A stretch of 64,000 nt of DNA from Ceratopteris richardii (Eukaryota > Streptophyta > Polypodiopsida > Polypodiales > Pteridaceae): NCBI GenBank assembly GCA_020310875.1, contig CM035416.1, positions 594,556 to 658,555 of the forward strand. Direction: 5' to 3'. The position numbers and the translations under genes were made by a program. The notes below the pieces were generated by a model. The model saw only the letters and a list, made by a program, of their open reading frames with translations. It was not told the DNA's origin and did no database searches. Below, one piece after another: positions 11,031 to 22,950 of the stretch (positions are counted from its first letter, which is position 1; every line of letters begins with the position of its first letter).

Positions 11031-11350
11031 CAATGGCAAGATCCGTATGTGCAGAAAATCATGAAAAAACATAGGTGCTTGCTCTCCCTTGCATCTCCTA
11101 ACTCCTTCTCACACAATAATGCATGAAAAATGGTATGAAAATGGTAAAAATGCACTAAAAAACAAGAAATTTCTATGAAGAAGAAGATAAAAGAAGATGA
11201 AGATGGTGATGATGATGAAGATGAAGAGGAAAAATCATAAAATGAACAAAAATGATAGTTTTTTTACCTTCCAACGTCGCAAATCTACGATCTTACCATC
11301 ACAACGCTCGTCCTCGAAGTTCTCTCCCCGGCAACGGCGCCAAAATTTGG
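11031..11350 (-). other. Fragment E leader with intact tRNA-Asp primer binding site
   Basis: The primer site at 11326-11342 reads TGGCGCCGTTGCCGGGG on the minus strand, a perfect match to the complement of the plant tRNA-Asp 3' end. It is followed by the GAGGACGAGCG-like and GATGATGAAGATGAAG-rich leader shared by the family. No gene is seen. Confidence 0.8.
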
Positions 11351-11957
11351 TGTAGCTCAAGTGTAAGCACCACCTCCTTTACTTGTCAATCCGCGGAGAC
11401 GTGAGGACCGGTATGAAGACCACGAGCAAGTGAAGGCACAAGTGCATGAGTGAAAGCACACAAACATGCACACACATACACACACGCGCACAAGGTAAGA
11501 TCAAAGAGAGGAACAATGGAAAGCTTTGATTGCAAAAGATTTCTCTTACAAAAGCTCTATTCTCTAAGAAGCTAACCTCAAAAATGAGCTCTCTAGCTCT
11601 TTTTATAGTTTTTTGACTAGTTTTGGCCCTGTCCAGACCTAGTGTCCGGCCTAGTTGAAAATTAGGTTCTAGGGCTTATTTGAGGGCTCAAACGAAGTCT
11701 AAAAATTATGAAAATTGGTAGGATGATACTTCTAATACTCCTCAAGCTCAGAGACTCCTTGGCTTGAACAAAACGGAGTTACAAAAATAGAAAATGGTAT
11801 TTACAATGGTTTTTAGTGATGAAAATCACTATTGTTGTAGGGGATTCTTCTGAAAATTTGACATACACTTCTTGGAGCTCCCTACTTGCTCCTTCTTCTT
11901 GTGTTTCCACCTCTTTGATGTGCTCCTGTGCTTTGTCCTTGACCTTCAGCTTCAACA
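11351..11957 (-). repeat. LTR of fragment E
   Basis: On the minus strand it begins TGTTGAAGCTGAAGG (11957) and ends CTTGAGCTACA (11351), 607 bp, eight bases from the primer site. It carries the family TATA block (CTATAAAAAGAGCTAGAGAG) near 11590-11612. Its U3 start matches the LTR of D (17235) more closely than those of B or C. Element D pol resumes at 11958 with no spacer. Confidence 0.85.
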
Positions 11958-13990
11958 CCTAGCCTACATACCGATGGTCTTCCTAGATGAGGAATTTGAG
12001 CCTCATGGTTGGGCAAAAATCTTAGCCACCATGGACATTGTTGTCAATGAAGAACAGTGGACACCTCATTGTGATGAGGAGGGTTATGATATTTCAGTGT
12101 TCATGTGTGATCCCTTGCTAGAAGAATGTGACCCTAGTGATGTCATATAAGAAGAAGAGAATGATGATGATCTAGAGTCCATCATGATGGATAGTTGCTT
12201 TAATTCAGAGAAGCACTATCTAGAGGATATAGGAGAATTTACCCAAAAAGAAGAAGAACCTCTCACAAGCATTAAAACGGTAAATTCAAAGGATGGAAGT
12301 GAGGGTGGTCAAAAGGAAAAGAAAAGAAAAGCAGTGAAACAAAAAGAGGAGGATTCATTGTTTGAAGTACCATAGAATTTCAAGAAATATGAAGTTGAAG
12401 ACCGGAAAATTTTGGTACGAATGCCTAAGAGAGAGGCCATCACAGGAGAAGCTTATGATAATAAAGGAAAGACCAAAAAGATTGTAGTAACCATTGAAGG
12501 GAACGAAGAGCAATGTACATACATAGGAGAAGACCTAAGTGCAGAAGAAGTAGAGCTCGTAGCTTTATTAAGGGAATATAGGGACGTGTTTCAATGGCAC
12601 TAGAGAGACCTGAAGGGAGTAGATCCAAAAATATGCTCTCATACAATCCCCATGATAGCGGATGCCAAGCCCACCAAACAGAAGCCCTACACATATAATG
12701 GCACTTATGCTACAAAAATAAAAGAAGAAATTGACAAGTTGATTGAAGCTGGATTTATCTATGAGATTGAGCATACTGAATGGGTGTCCCCCATTGTAGT
12801 GGTGCCCAAGAAGAATGGGAAGTTGCGAGTGTGCATTAACCATAAAAAAATTAATGCCACTACAATCAGAGATTGCTATCTGCTTCCAATCACCGAACAT
12901 TTATTGGAGCATGTTGCGGCCAAGGAAGTTTATAACTTTCTTGATGGATTTTTAGGTTACAACCAAGTAGCCATTTCCCCCAGAAGATCAATACAAAATG
13001 GCCTTTGCCACAAATTGGGGAACCTTTGCATTCCGTGTGATGCCATTTGGGCTCACTAATGCACCTACAACATTCCAAAGCCTCATGTGTCATGTCGTCA
13101 AAGAGTTCTTGCGAAAGAGCTTAGAAGTATATGTGGATGATTTATCTGCTCATTCCTAGGAAAGAAGATACCACATTCCTGAGCTCAGACTGATCTTCAA
13201 CAAGTGTAGAGAATATCGAGTGTGTCTAAACCCTCAAAAGTGTGTGTTCATGGTACGTCAAGGTAAAATCTTAGGTCATATTGTTTCTAGGAATGGAATA
13301 TCAATCGATGAGGAGAAAGTAAGAGCCATAGCAGAGTTGACCAGGCCAAGGAACGTTAAAGAGGTACAAGCCATTATGGGCCATTGTGAATATTACGATA
13401 GGTTCATCCACATGTATGCGATCATAGCTAAACCCCTTTATGTCTTGTTGACAAATTTTGAGAGGAACGATGAATGTGAAAATTCCTTCAATGAGATGAA
13501 GAGACATTTGTGCACAACACCAATACTGACCACTCCTGATTGGAATAAACCATTCCATGTCCATGTAGATGCATCCAATCATGCAATAAGATGTGTGCTA
13601 TCACAACCAACAGGTGAAGGAAATCTAGATTTGTCTATAGCATATGCTAGTAGACAGCTAAATGCGGTTGAACAAAACTATACAATGACTAAAAGAGAAG
13701 GATTAGCCATGGTATATGCTATGAAGAATTTTAGACACTATCTATTGGCCAACAAGTTCAAGTTTTTCACTGATCATCAAGCTTTGTTATATTTGGTCAC
13801 TAAACCTTGCAATATAGGACGCTTAGTAAGATGGTTCCCCTTACTAATGGAATATGATTTTCAAGTGGTTGTTAGCAAAGGTAGGACCCACCTTAGGGCA
13901 GATCACCTTTCTTGCATCACCTCAAGAGAGTCACCGCAAGGAGTGTCTGATGAACTACATGATGCTTATCTCTTCATTTCTCGAAGTGGG
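11958..13990 (+). pseudogene. Element D pol: protease-RT linker, RT and RNase H
   Basis: The plus strand encodes the linker (FEPHGWAKILATMDIVVNEE), then EQCTYIGEDLSAEEVE, then RT. The RT shows WVSPIVVVPKKNGKLRVC, FLDGFLGYNQVAIS, a frame break near 12970, MPFGLTNAPTTF and EVYVDDLSAHS. Next come the connection (FMVRQGKILGHIVSRNGI) and RNase H with HVHVDASNHAIRCVL, KREGLAMVYAM and FFTDHQALLY. The catalytic YVDD and several RNase H acidic residues survive, but stops occur near 12375, 12601 and 13159. The RNase H end (AYLF) is fused directly to the integrase core near 13980 by a deletion that removes both H2C2 fingers. Confidence 0.88.
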
Positions 13991-14934
13991 GTATAGACTT
14001 TCTAGGTCCTATTAAACCCCCAGCTAGAAACTCGCATGGAGAATACATTATTGTCGCCACAAATTACCTTACCAAGTGAGTAGAAGTCAAAGCCACATCA
14101 AAGAACGATGCTCAAAAGATGGCTAAGTTCTTATTTGAGAATGTATTCACCAGATATGGATTACCAATAGAGTTAGTAATGATAGAGGCACACACTTCTT
14201 GAATGAAGTCATTGAAAAACTTCTCCAAGAATTCTTTGTGATACATAAGAAGTCTGCCCCTGATCATCCACAAACTAATGGACAAGCCGAGAGCACAAAA
14301 CATGATCCTACGTGTATTGGCAAAATTGGTTGATAATAAACACTTTGATTGGGACAAACAACTTCATCATGTTGTTTGGGCTTATCGAGTTGCCTACAAA
14401 ATGGTACTCAATGCCACCCCATTTCATATGGTCTTCGGATAGAATGTTGTGCTACCATTAGATTTTTTTAATCCTACCTTTAAAAGTAGCACAAGAGCAA
14501 GAGTGGAATGGACACGAGTTGTCCTCTAGGATCTTTGATCTAGAATGCTTAGGTCAGACGAGGCTATGAGCGACAACATGCATCTACGCTACAAAGAAAA
14601 GACAAAAGGCATAGTTTGATGCACACATCAAGGATAAAGGATTGAAAGAGATCTAGTGTTGGTTTATATGCTTAAGCAACATGCGCGTAAATTGGAAAAA
14701 AGAGGATATGGGCCAATGATCATTAATAGAATTTCCACTAATGGTGCGATTCAATTGGCCACTCTAGAAGGTGACATCTTGCCAAACTATATTAGTGGAT
14801 GTAGAGTCAAGATATATCAAGAATCTCTTACAGAGGATATGCTAATGAGACTCAACACTGCTAAGAAGCGAAAAGAAGAAGAGTTAAGGGTTAGAGAAGA
14901 AGCATCGGCAGAGGCTAGAGAGCACATTAGGTGA
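13978..14934 (+). pseudogene. Element D integrase core and C-terminal domain
   Basis: The plus strand starts at SKWGIDFLGPIKPPA (the first catalytic D) and continues through KNDAQKMAKFLFENVFTRYG. The frame then breaks around the second D and is disturbed through the glutamate region. It is clean again at LKQHARKLEKRGYGPMIINR through YISGCRVKIYQESLTEDML, the C-terminal domain. Because H2C2 fingers are missing and several stops occur, this is a relic. It gives the same order, integrase then retropepsin 2, as B and C. Confidence 0.85.
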
Positions 14935-15009
14935 AATAAGTTAAGGGGATTAGGCCTCAATGTTGATCCAGAAGCCCCAAGATATCACATGGCCATGTGC
15001 TAGACATCA

Positions 15010-16000
15010 GGTGTGCATGCTTCTCGAATAATTGATCAACATCTCTTTGTGACCATAGAGGCCGGACAAGGAAAGAATGTAAGGACTGTGAGAGCATTGA
15101 TTGACTCAGGTGTAGCAAATAGTGCAGTCAGACTCTCATACTACCAAGACCTCCAATTGAACATCAAGCCCATAGAAGCCTATCTCATAGGATTGGGAGG
15201 TGTGGAAACCCCTTGTTTGGGCAAGGTGGAGCTCCCCACCTACCTTCAAGATGTCCCAATGATGGTCAAAATGCTAGTGTGTGAAGATGAGGACCTTACG
15301 GAACCACTTGTCTTGGGTCAACACTGGATCTACGACCATGTAGTCAACTTAAACCTTAAAAGCCAACTTCTTCAATTTTGGGTACATGAACAATGCATTA
15401 CATTAGAAAAAGAGAACTTCATGATCACACATTCTCTTAGTTCCTCTAGGCCCAATCTGAGCAAAGAAGATGTTGTATGTGTCAACAAATCTATGATCCA
15501 GAAGGACTCAATCATGGAAGAATGGTCTCAAAGGAGAGAGGACCCCTCTTCTTTTTCAAAGACTACTACAACCACAAAAATTCAATCAAAGAGGCAAGTA
15601 CAATAGTACACGAGCATGGCTACATCAAGTAGACAAACAAAGTTTAAGAAGAAAGAAGCTCAGGTTATGAAGAAGATTTCGGTACCGAAAAGAGAGCAAC
15701 CACCAGCTTTTCCACAAGAATTTCCATCCAGGCAAGCTAGCCATGCCCAAAGATGCACCAAGCAACTAGGACAAGCTCACGCACAAGGCCTCCAACATTT
15801 TGGGTACCTAAGAAATTAGTTGCAGCTCAACAAGGGTGATTACACATGTGGGTTCCCAAAGAACTCTTACATGCACAAAAGCCTAGGCTCTCAACCATGC
15901 AAACGGTCTCAAAAAAGAAGCCAAGGAGAGAAAAGGGTAAGAACTAAGCACAAAGACCAAAAGAAGATAAAATCACCCCTTTGGCAAAAGTAAGACGACA
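15010..16000 (+). pseudogene. Element D second retropepsin-like domain and WVPK tail
   Basis: Downstream of integrase, an open stretch (15013-15606) encodes a retropepsin-like fold. It shows LFVTIEAGQGKNVRTVRA, the active-site motif LIDSGVANSAV, a flap-like YLIGLGGVETPCLG, and LTEPLVLGQHWIYD matching the C-terminal hhG motif. After a stop the tail continues with repeated WVPK-type motifs (FWVPKKLVAAQQ, MWVPKELLHAQK) in basic sequence. DSG is kept even in this decayed copy. The domain is clearly separate from protease 1. Confidence 0.8.
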
Positions 16001-17221
16001 ATCATCAAGGATATGGGTTTGGAAGCCAAAAGTACCACTAGCATCCACAGATAAAGGAACCAACCATGCCAGATACACAAGTTAAGCAACCAGCCAAAGA
16101 TGAAGAAGTAAAAAAGGACTTCTACGCAACCCAACACAATTCTAAAATGGTTCCCTAAAATCAGTTGTCCTTTTGCCACCCAATGGATACCTCCAACATG
16201 CCCCCAACAAAGGCTGCACCAACATCTGCTAAAACATTGAAAACCTCGATGTGCAACAACCATGTGCCTTTGGCATAACCTTGTCTTTTGCACCATTCAA
16301 GTTGTGCACTTCCAAAGTATGCATTAATATAGGGCCACATTACATGGCCATGCATAGACACAATTGAGAATCCTAGGCACATGAGACACATTTGACATAT
16401 GTAAAATATTTTATTGATACTAACCACCCTCTTCTTGTTTTGTGACATTGTTCACTCTTTATTAAAAAAAAGGGAAGAAGAAAAAGAAAGAAAGCAAGAA
16501 GAAGAAATAGGACCAAGCACTCAAAGAATCTCATCAGCGAACCATCAACAAGGACATCCATCAACAGAAAGACAAGCTAATGGTCAATCACCGTGATGGG
16601 AGTACAACACGAAGAGATAAACATTGACCAATCTTTCACCTTGGTAAGCACACTTCGACAACACCATAACCATGACAGACTAGGAATCCTCTTTGTTAGC
16701 ATACCCTTGAGCACTTAGCTCAAGACCCAATTTTTTGCACCATAATTCTTACAATGCATTCCCCAAGTACGCATGCATAGGGCCACATTACAAGGCCATG
16801 CACAAGGCACATATTTTGTTCAACCCATGCACTACTACACGTACCCATCATCCATTATGGGTTACAAGTAATTGTCATAAAAACTATGAAAGCCATCTTT
16901 GAAAGAACCCGAGGACATGATACAACAACAAGAGCAAGGAAGCACTCCACCAATGAGAGCTGCTTACAATCAACATTGACAACCTCTTTTGAGAAGCTAG
17001 CAATTTTTGAAAACTCACAAATACACCATCAAGCTGGAATACAAGGAAGAAGTACATACAATGGGACCAAAACTCGCACAGGTTGGCTGTGGAAACTAAC
17101 CAGACAACCGATCAAGCTACATTTGGAAGATGGACTGATTCTGTTGATACATGGACACTACCTCTCAAAATACTACATGGAACAACCACTCCAACAAGGG
17201 TCTGTCAGGGATGACAAACTC
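16001..17221 (+). other. Element D 3' non-coding region (replaces third ORF)
   Basis: No ORF with recognisable similarity is present over about 1.2 kb. The same sequence recurs on the minus strand in element G (20581-21836), so it belongs to a subfamily. Only the last codons before the polypurine tract (QGSVRDD, near 17198-17218) match the C-terminus of the third ORF in B and C, suggesting that the ORF was lost here. Confidence 0.6.
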
Positions 17222-17234
17222 GAGAGGGGGGGAG
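17222..17234 (+). other. Polypurine tract of element D
   Basis: GAGAGGGGGGGAG lies immediately before the LTR start TGTTGAAGC, the expected place for second-strand priming. Confidence 0.85.
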
Positions 17235-17810
17235 TGTTGAAGCTCAAGGTGAAGGGAAAAGCATAGGAGCACATCAAAGAGGTGGACACACAAGAAGACT
17301 GAGCATGTAGGGAGCTCCAAGAAGCACATGCCAATTTTCTTGAAGAAATCCCTATAAAAATAGTGATTTTCATCACTAAAAACCATTGTAAATATCATTT
17401 TGCATTTTTGCAACTCCATTTTTTTAAAATCGAGAAGTCCTCAAGCTTGAAGAGTATTAGAAGTAGCATCCTACCAATTTTCATAATTTTTAGACTCCCT
17501 TTGAGCCCTCAAATAAGCTGTGGAACCTAATTTTTAACTAGGCCAGACACTAGGTTTGGACAAGGCCAAAACCACTCAAAAACTATAAAAAGAGCTAGTG
17601 GGGTTAGCTTGTTGTAGATTTGAGCTTTGTAAGAGAACTCTTTTGTAATCGAAGTCCTTCCATTGATCCACTCTTTGCTCTTACCTTGTGGGCATGTGTG
17701 TGCATGCTTGTGTGCTTTCACTCACGCACTTGTGCCATCACTTGCTCACGGTCTTCATACCAATCCTCACATCTCTATGGGTTGACATTTATGAGGTGAA
17801 TCTCATCACG
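17235..17810 (+). repeat. 3' LTR of element D, truncated
   Basis: It starts TGTTGAAGCTCAAGG and holds the family core (AACTAGGCCAGACACTAGG, then CTATAAAAAGAGCTAG at about 17583-17600) and the CACTTGTGCC / TCTTCATACC stretch near the U5 side. It stops near 17810, before the U5 terminus seen in other copies, where a minus-strand gag fragment begins. Confidence 0.8.
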
Positions 17811-19333
17811 TTCTAATCTTTTATGCATTCCAAGCTTGGATAATATTTCTTTTATCACATTTCCCTTGGCTTGGGCTCGACTAATAGCCTTTAGTGGCAC
17901 TGTGTATTCTTTATCACTTCCAGATTATTCAATCACTTCTATCACATTGATCTAGGTAGTGGTGGGAACCTTGTTGGGGTTCTTAGGGCAATCTCTAAAT
18001 AGATGTTCCTTGCTACAGCCATTACAACAGCCTTCCCATACCTTGGGGGGTGGTGGGTTGTATGGCAAAGTGCATTCTCTTATAAAGTGATCTCCTCCAT
18101 ACCTATAGCATGGTCCTCTTGGGGCAGGTGGTCTAATGGTTGTTATAATTGGAGCAGTTCCCATGAGGGTTAGCCCAAAGGATTCATATTGCATGAAAAA
18201 GTTATCCACTTGCTCTGCTCACAATACTTGTTTGAATTCTGCAATGTGCTCATAGGGTTCTTTTGTTATGTCATAATGATTCCACATACATTTGGCCACT
18301 TGGATTGGTCTCAATCTCCTTCCTAGCTCTGGTGGTCAAATTATGATAGGAATTGCTGGTCTTATTGGTTGCATTCCCAATCCTAAACCTTGAGGTGGTC
18401 TTGCTATAAAAGTTGGCCTATTCATATTTCCTGTCCGTGTACTAGTTTGGCTGTGGGGATTCATTCCTGGCATAGCAAATTGTACGTGAGGTTTGATGGG
18501 AACACTGCATTGGCTAGTTTGTCCTGATGTCATGTTTTTGTGCCTTGATGGGTTCCAAATGGGTTTTGTAAGGTAATTGCCTCCTCTCGAGGAGGGAATA
18601 TAGGTAACCCCATATACTTTAGCCATGACCTATCCACTTCATCTACCAACCAATATCTCCTTTAATTTTGGTCTAGGTATGTAACTCTAGATGCATCTTC
18701 TAGATCCCTCAGCTCGTATATAGTTGCTAGGCTGACGCCCTCTCCTTGTGTGGGTGAATCAATTTGTAAGAGTAAGTCTGATCCATGTACCAAGTACACA
18801 TCCATCATGTAGTCATCTTGGGGTATTAGGTCTCCCCTTAGTACTTTAGTCACCATTGACTTTCCCCTGGGGGTAGTCAAAGTGTCTTCATTATTGGGTC
18901 TCCTCGGAGTTCCTTGTCCCTCTAACTCTCCTCTATCATTAATCTAGTTAGGATTTTCGGTTACTACATACATGCGGCCCATCTTGTCCATGTAAACACC
19001 ACCTTCATACTTGACAGTTGCTGTGGGAACTATCTTCGATTCCATAATATTTATCATTCTTGCTACATACCTATTTAAACTGTCAAGGTAGATGGGCATT
19101 CCTTGTAGGTTAGTGGACACATATTGCAGGGAAGTCTGATATTCTCCTTCCATAAACCCTTCCCTAGGTACTGAACTATGCATGTCCTCAGAAGCCATGG
19201 TTATTTCCTCCTCAGAGTCATTGGATGTGTCAGAGTAGATAGAGTGATGGCTTGGTTGGACTGCACTTCCTACAGAAGATATGACACTTCTTCGACTGCC
19301 TAACACTCGTTTGGATCTCATTTCATTCACCAC
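17811..19333 (-). pseudogene. Gypsy gag fragment F with capsid deletion
   Basis: The minus strand reads from the Gag N-terminus (MRSKRVLGSRRSV at 19333; YMDKMGRMYVVTENPN at about 18950) through TTPRGKSMVTKVLRGDLIPQ (18880) and a Pro/Asn-rich part (18626-18336). It reaches zinc knuckles CYRYGGDHFIREC and CNGCSKEHLFRDC (18130-17990). Compared with element C, most of the capsid is gone: the frame jumps from ESFGLTLMGTA straight to the knuckle region. Stops occur near 18945, 18660 and 18335. The second knuckle keeps the unusual CX2CX3HX4C spacing. The N-terminal part confirms that the separate upstream ORF in C is Gag. Confidence 0.82.
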
Positions 19334-19454
19334 CTAGGTGCCAGGTCTTTTATAGACTCTATTGGCCCTCTTGGTTTCTCCCAATTTTTTGTTTTCTCTC
19401 ACTTTTCTCTTTTAGGCTACTTTGGTTTTTCACGATACATGATACCTCTTAGGG

Positions 19455-19932
19455 CAATCCCTATAAAAACAATGATTTTGATCGCTAAAAACCATTGTAA
19501 ATGTCATTTCACATTTTTCATAACTCCATTTTTTTCAAGCCAAGGAGTCCTCAACCTTGAGGAGTATTAGAAGTACCTATGTATGAATTTTCATAATTTT
19601 TTGATTCTTTTTGAGCCCTCAAATAAGCCCTAGAACCTAATTTTTAACTATGCCAGGCAGTAGGTCTGGACAGGACCAAAACTAGTCAAAAAACTATAAA
19701 AAGAGCTAGAGAGATCATTTTTGGGGGATTTAGTTGGAGAGTGAATTTATTCTTGAGGGTTGTAAACTTTCTTTGAACTTGCTAATAGAAGCTTCCATTG
19801 TTCCTATCTTTGTTATCATGCCTTGTGTGTGTGTGCATGCATGTATGTGTTTGTCACTCATATTTGCTCACCGCAATTGCTCACAATCTTCATATCCTCC
19901 TCACGTCTTTGCAGATTGAAAAGTAAAGGGGG
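19455..19932 (+). repeat. Truncated plus-strand gypsy LTR (half of inverted LTR pair)
   Basis: It starts within the U3 (ATCCCTATAAAAAC) and runs through the family core (CTATAAAAAGAGCTAGAGAG at about 19694) and the TG-rich R/U5 part. It is cut at 19932 by the end of an LTR in the opposite orientation. The two therefore form a large imperfect inverted repeat with almost no spacer. Confidence 0.8.
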
Positions 19933-20045
19933 TGTGCTTATAGGTGAGCACCACCTCCTTTACTTGTCAATCTATGGATACATGAAGAGGATATGAAGAT
20001 CGTGAGCAATTGTGGTGAGCAAATGTGAGTGACAAACACATACAT

Positions 20046-20079
<34 letters not shown>

Positions 20080-20567
20080 CAAGATAACAAAGATAGGGAC
20101 AAAGGAAGCTTGATTCTCAAGAACTCGATTACACCCTTCAAGAAGCTCTTGCTCTAACTTGCTAACTCAACTAACCAAAAGCTAAACTCAAAAATGAGCT
20201 CTCTAGCTCTTTTTATAGTTTTTTGACTAGTTTTGGCCCTGTCTAGACCTATTGTCTGGCCTAGTTAAAAATTAGGTTCCAAGGCTTATTTGAGGGCTCA
20301 AACGGAGTCTAGAAATTATGAAAATTGATATGTAGTTACTTCTAATACTCATCAAGCTGGAGAACTCCTTGACTTGAACAAAATGGAGTTGAAAAAATAT
20401 GAAATGATACTTACAATGGGCTTTAGTGATCAAAATCACTATTTGTATAGGGATTTCTTCTGAAAATTTGACATATACTTCTTGGAGCTCCCTACATGCT
20501 CCTTGCTCTTATGTGTCCACTTCTTTGATGTGTTCCCATGCCCTGTGCTTGACCTTGAGTCCCAACA
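19933..20567 (-). repeat. 3' LTR of element G
   Basis: On the minus strand it starts TGTTGGGACTCAAGG (20567) and ends CTATAAGCACA (19933), 635 bp, with the family TATA block near 20205-20222. A CA dinucleotide run of about 29 bases lies at 20046-20074. A polypurine tract adjoins its start on the right. Confidence 0.85.
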
Positions 20568-21836
20568 CTCCCCCCTTTTGAGTTTGTGGTCCCTCACACA
20601 CCTTTGTTGGAGTGGGTGTTCCATGTAGTACTTTGAGAGGTAGTGTCCATCATGTATGAACAAGATCATTTTCTCTTCCAATTGTAGCGGAGTCAGTTGT
20701 CCTCTTCATCATTTGTTCATTGCTAGCCTTTGCAAGTTTTAGTCTCTTTGTACGTACTTCTTCTTGGTTCTAGCATGATGGTGTATTTCTGAGCTTTCAA
20801 AAATTGTTAGTTGCGCAAAAGAGGTTTTCAATGTTGATTTTGAGCAGCTGTCAATTGTGAATTGATTCATAGGTATCAATGATGTAACCTTGATGTTCTC
20901 TAGATCTTGCAAACATGGTTTTAATAGTTATCATGCCAAGTACTCATTACCCATAATGAATGATGGGTAAGTGTGTTAGTGCATGGGTTGAAGAAAATAT
21001 GTGCCTTGTGCATGGCCTTGTAGTGTATCCCTATGCATGCATACATGGGGAATGCATGGTAAAAAGTATGGTGCAAAAAATTGGGTCTTGAGCTAAATGC
21101 TCAAGGGTACACTGACGAAGAGGTTTTTTGATCTATCGTTGTTATAGTGTTGCTAAAGTAGGGGATTCTTACCATGATGAAAGGTCGATCCATTTTCATT
21201 TTTTTGTGTTGTACTCCCATCATGGTGATTGACCATTGGCTTGTCTTCCATTGTTGATGGATGTCCTTGTTGATGTTTCACTGTTGAGATTCTTTGAGCG
21301 TATGGTCCTATCTCTTCTCATTGTTTTTTTTTCTCTCTCTTTTTTTTTGAAGGATAGTGTCACAAAATAAGAAGAAAGTGGTTAGTATCAATAAAATAGT
21401 TTACATATGTCAAACGTGTCTCATGTGCCTGGGATTCTCAATTGTGTCTATGCACGACCTTGTAATGTGGCCCTATAGTAACACATACTATGGAAATGCA
21501 TGACCTCAATGGTGCAAAAGATGGGGTTATGAAAAGAGCATATGGTTTTCACACGTCGAGGCTTTTGATGTTACTTGTAGACATTGATGCAATCTTTCTT
21601 GGGAGGTATCAATTGGATCTTGACATGATGCAATCGATTGATGGTTGAATGACAACTGATCATTCCTCCTTATAGGGATCCATTTGAGAACAGTGCTCAT
21701 CTGTGTACAAATCCCTTTTGGACTCTTCATATTTGGATGGTTTCATGAACTTTGTATCTCTTGTGGTTGGTTCTTTGGTTTTGTGGAGGCTACTGGTGCT
21801 TTTGGCTTCCAAGCCCATACCCTTGATGATTGTTTT
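20568..21836 (-). other. Element G polypurine tract and 3' non-coding region
   Basis: The polypurine tract (minus strand AAAAGGGGGGAG, at about 20579-20568) abuts the LTR. The rest is non-coding and homologous to D 16001-17221 in opposite orientation, for example around the GGCCACATTA-type and TTGGGTCTTGAGCT segments. It stops at the left edge of Copia-2. Confidence 0.65.
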
Positions 21837-22925
21837 TGTTGGTGTAATTCAAGCCTTAACACTTGGCTTGGATATCAACCTTGAAGACTTCACATAAAGC
21901 TTGGACCCTTGAAGGATGTATCTACATGGAACAAGGATCATAGGAACCAATGCTTATTGGTTATTACCATTTATCTCATGTAAAAGTCTATATGACTTTA
22001 CCACTCATGTAATCACACCTACTAGTCTAAGTCGTGGAAAAGTAGATGATATGATTGAGGGAATATCTCCTTATATTTAGATGCTAGATTGAAGGGAGCC
22101 AAAACTTGAATTCGAAATTCAAACTCTTACTAAACTCTTATAAAATGGCTAGTAAAAAGTCGCGGATATATCCTTCACTCTTCCCGAGGCAGTTCTGAGT
22201 AAATCATTGAGTGTGTGTGTGCTACATCATAGCCAACACCTCTGAGTACCATTGGGCATTACATGTTATGTCAATGGGAATGTACAATCAATAGATCTAA
22301 TACATATACTTACATTCATCATCTCTGTTATTCTCTGAGTGTACTCTCCAAGTCTGTCAACTTCAACAGGACATATCTCAAGATCTACTGAACCAAATTG
22401 GATGATTCAAAGTGCATTGGATTCAGCTCAAAGTCTTCTATACACATACAAAGTTTGAAGTCAATTGGTTCATCCATTTTTGAGAAATCATCATCGAACT
22501 GGTCTCTGGTATTTCTCTGCAGTGCTCCTAAAAAGTCGGGAGTGTTCCTAAGTTTGCTAAATTGATTTCTCAGAGTGTAGTTTGTCATTTCCTCTCATTC
22601 CACTTGCAAATGGGAGCTTACTAAGCTAATAGAATATCTCTAGAAGGAATTTTGCTAATTGTAACTACACTGGTCACACTGAGCATAACACTGAGCAGGT
22701 GTCACTACCAAAATAGCAAGTTTTTCAGGATTTTGAAGTCACAAGTAGTCTGTCTTGATTTGATCATTACTTATAACATTTGCAAAGCACATATGTGGTT
22801 TCTTGGTATCATTTGAAAGCTCAAGGAGTCTACTAAGCATATTTGGAATCAAAGGAGGGCTGGTGTGAAGCAGGTCTAGCAGCACCAACTAATCTCCTGA
22901 GTGCATCCAACCATTACTCCCAACA
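21837..22925 (+). repeat. 5' LTR of Copia-2
   Basis: It starts TGTTGGTGTAATTC and ends TACTCCCAACA, with TGTTGG/CCAACA inverted ends. It is nearly identical to 27794-28883. No ORF is supported inside. Confidence 0.95.
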
Positions 22926-22926
22926 G

Positions 22927-22938
22927 TGGTATCAGAGC
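22927..22938 (+). other. Copia-2 primer binding site (initiator tRNA-Met)
   Basis: TGGTATCAGAGC lies one base inside the 5' LTR, the standard minus-strand priming site of plant copia elements. Confidence 0.95.
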
Positions 22939-22950
22939 ATATAAGGTAAC

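Larger units (their letters stand above)
10298..17810 (+). mobile_element. Ty3/gypsy element D, decayed
   Basis: Plus-strand modules in order: gag fragment (10298-10660), then an interruption by fragment E (minus), then protease-RT linker, RT, RNase H, integrase core, retropepsin 2 and tail (11958-16000), a non-coding 3' region, polypurine tract (17222-17234) and 3' LTR (17235 to about 17810, truncated). Protease 1 and both H2C2 fingers are deleted. The third ORF found in B and C is absent. Frame breaks are numerous, so this is an old copy. The join across E is inferred from strand and family order. Confidence 0.75.

Noticed and set aside
20046..20074. CA microsatellite as an independent feature
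   Set aside because: It is the expanded version of the TG/CA-rich R/U5 part present in all LTRs of the family.
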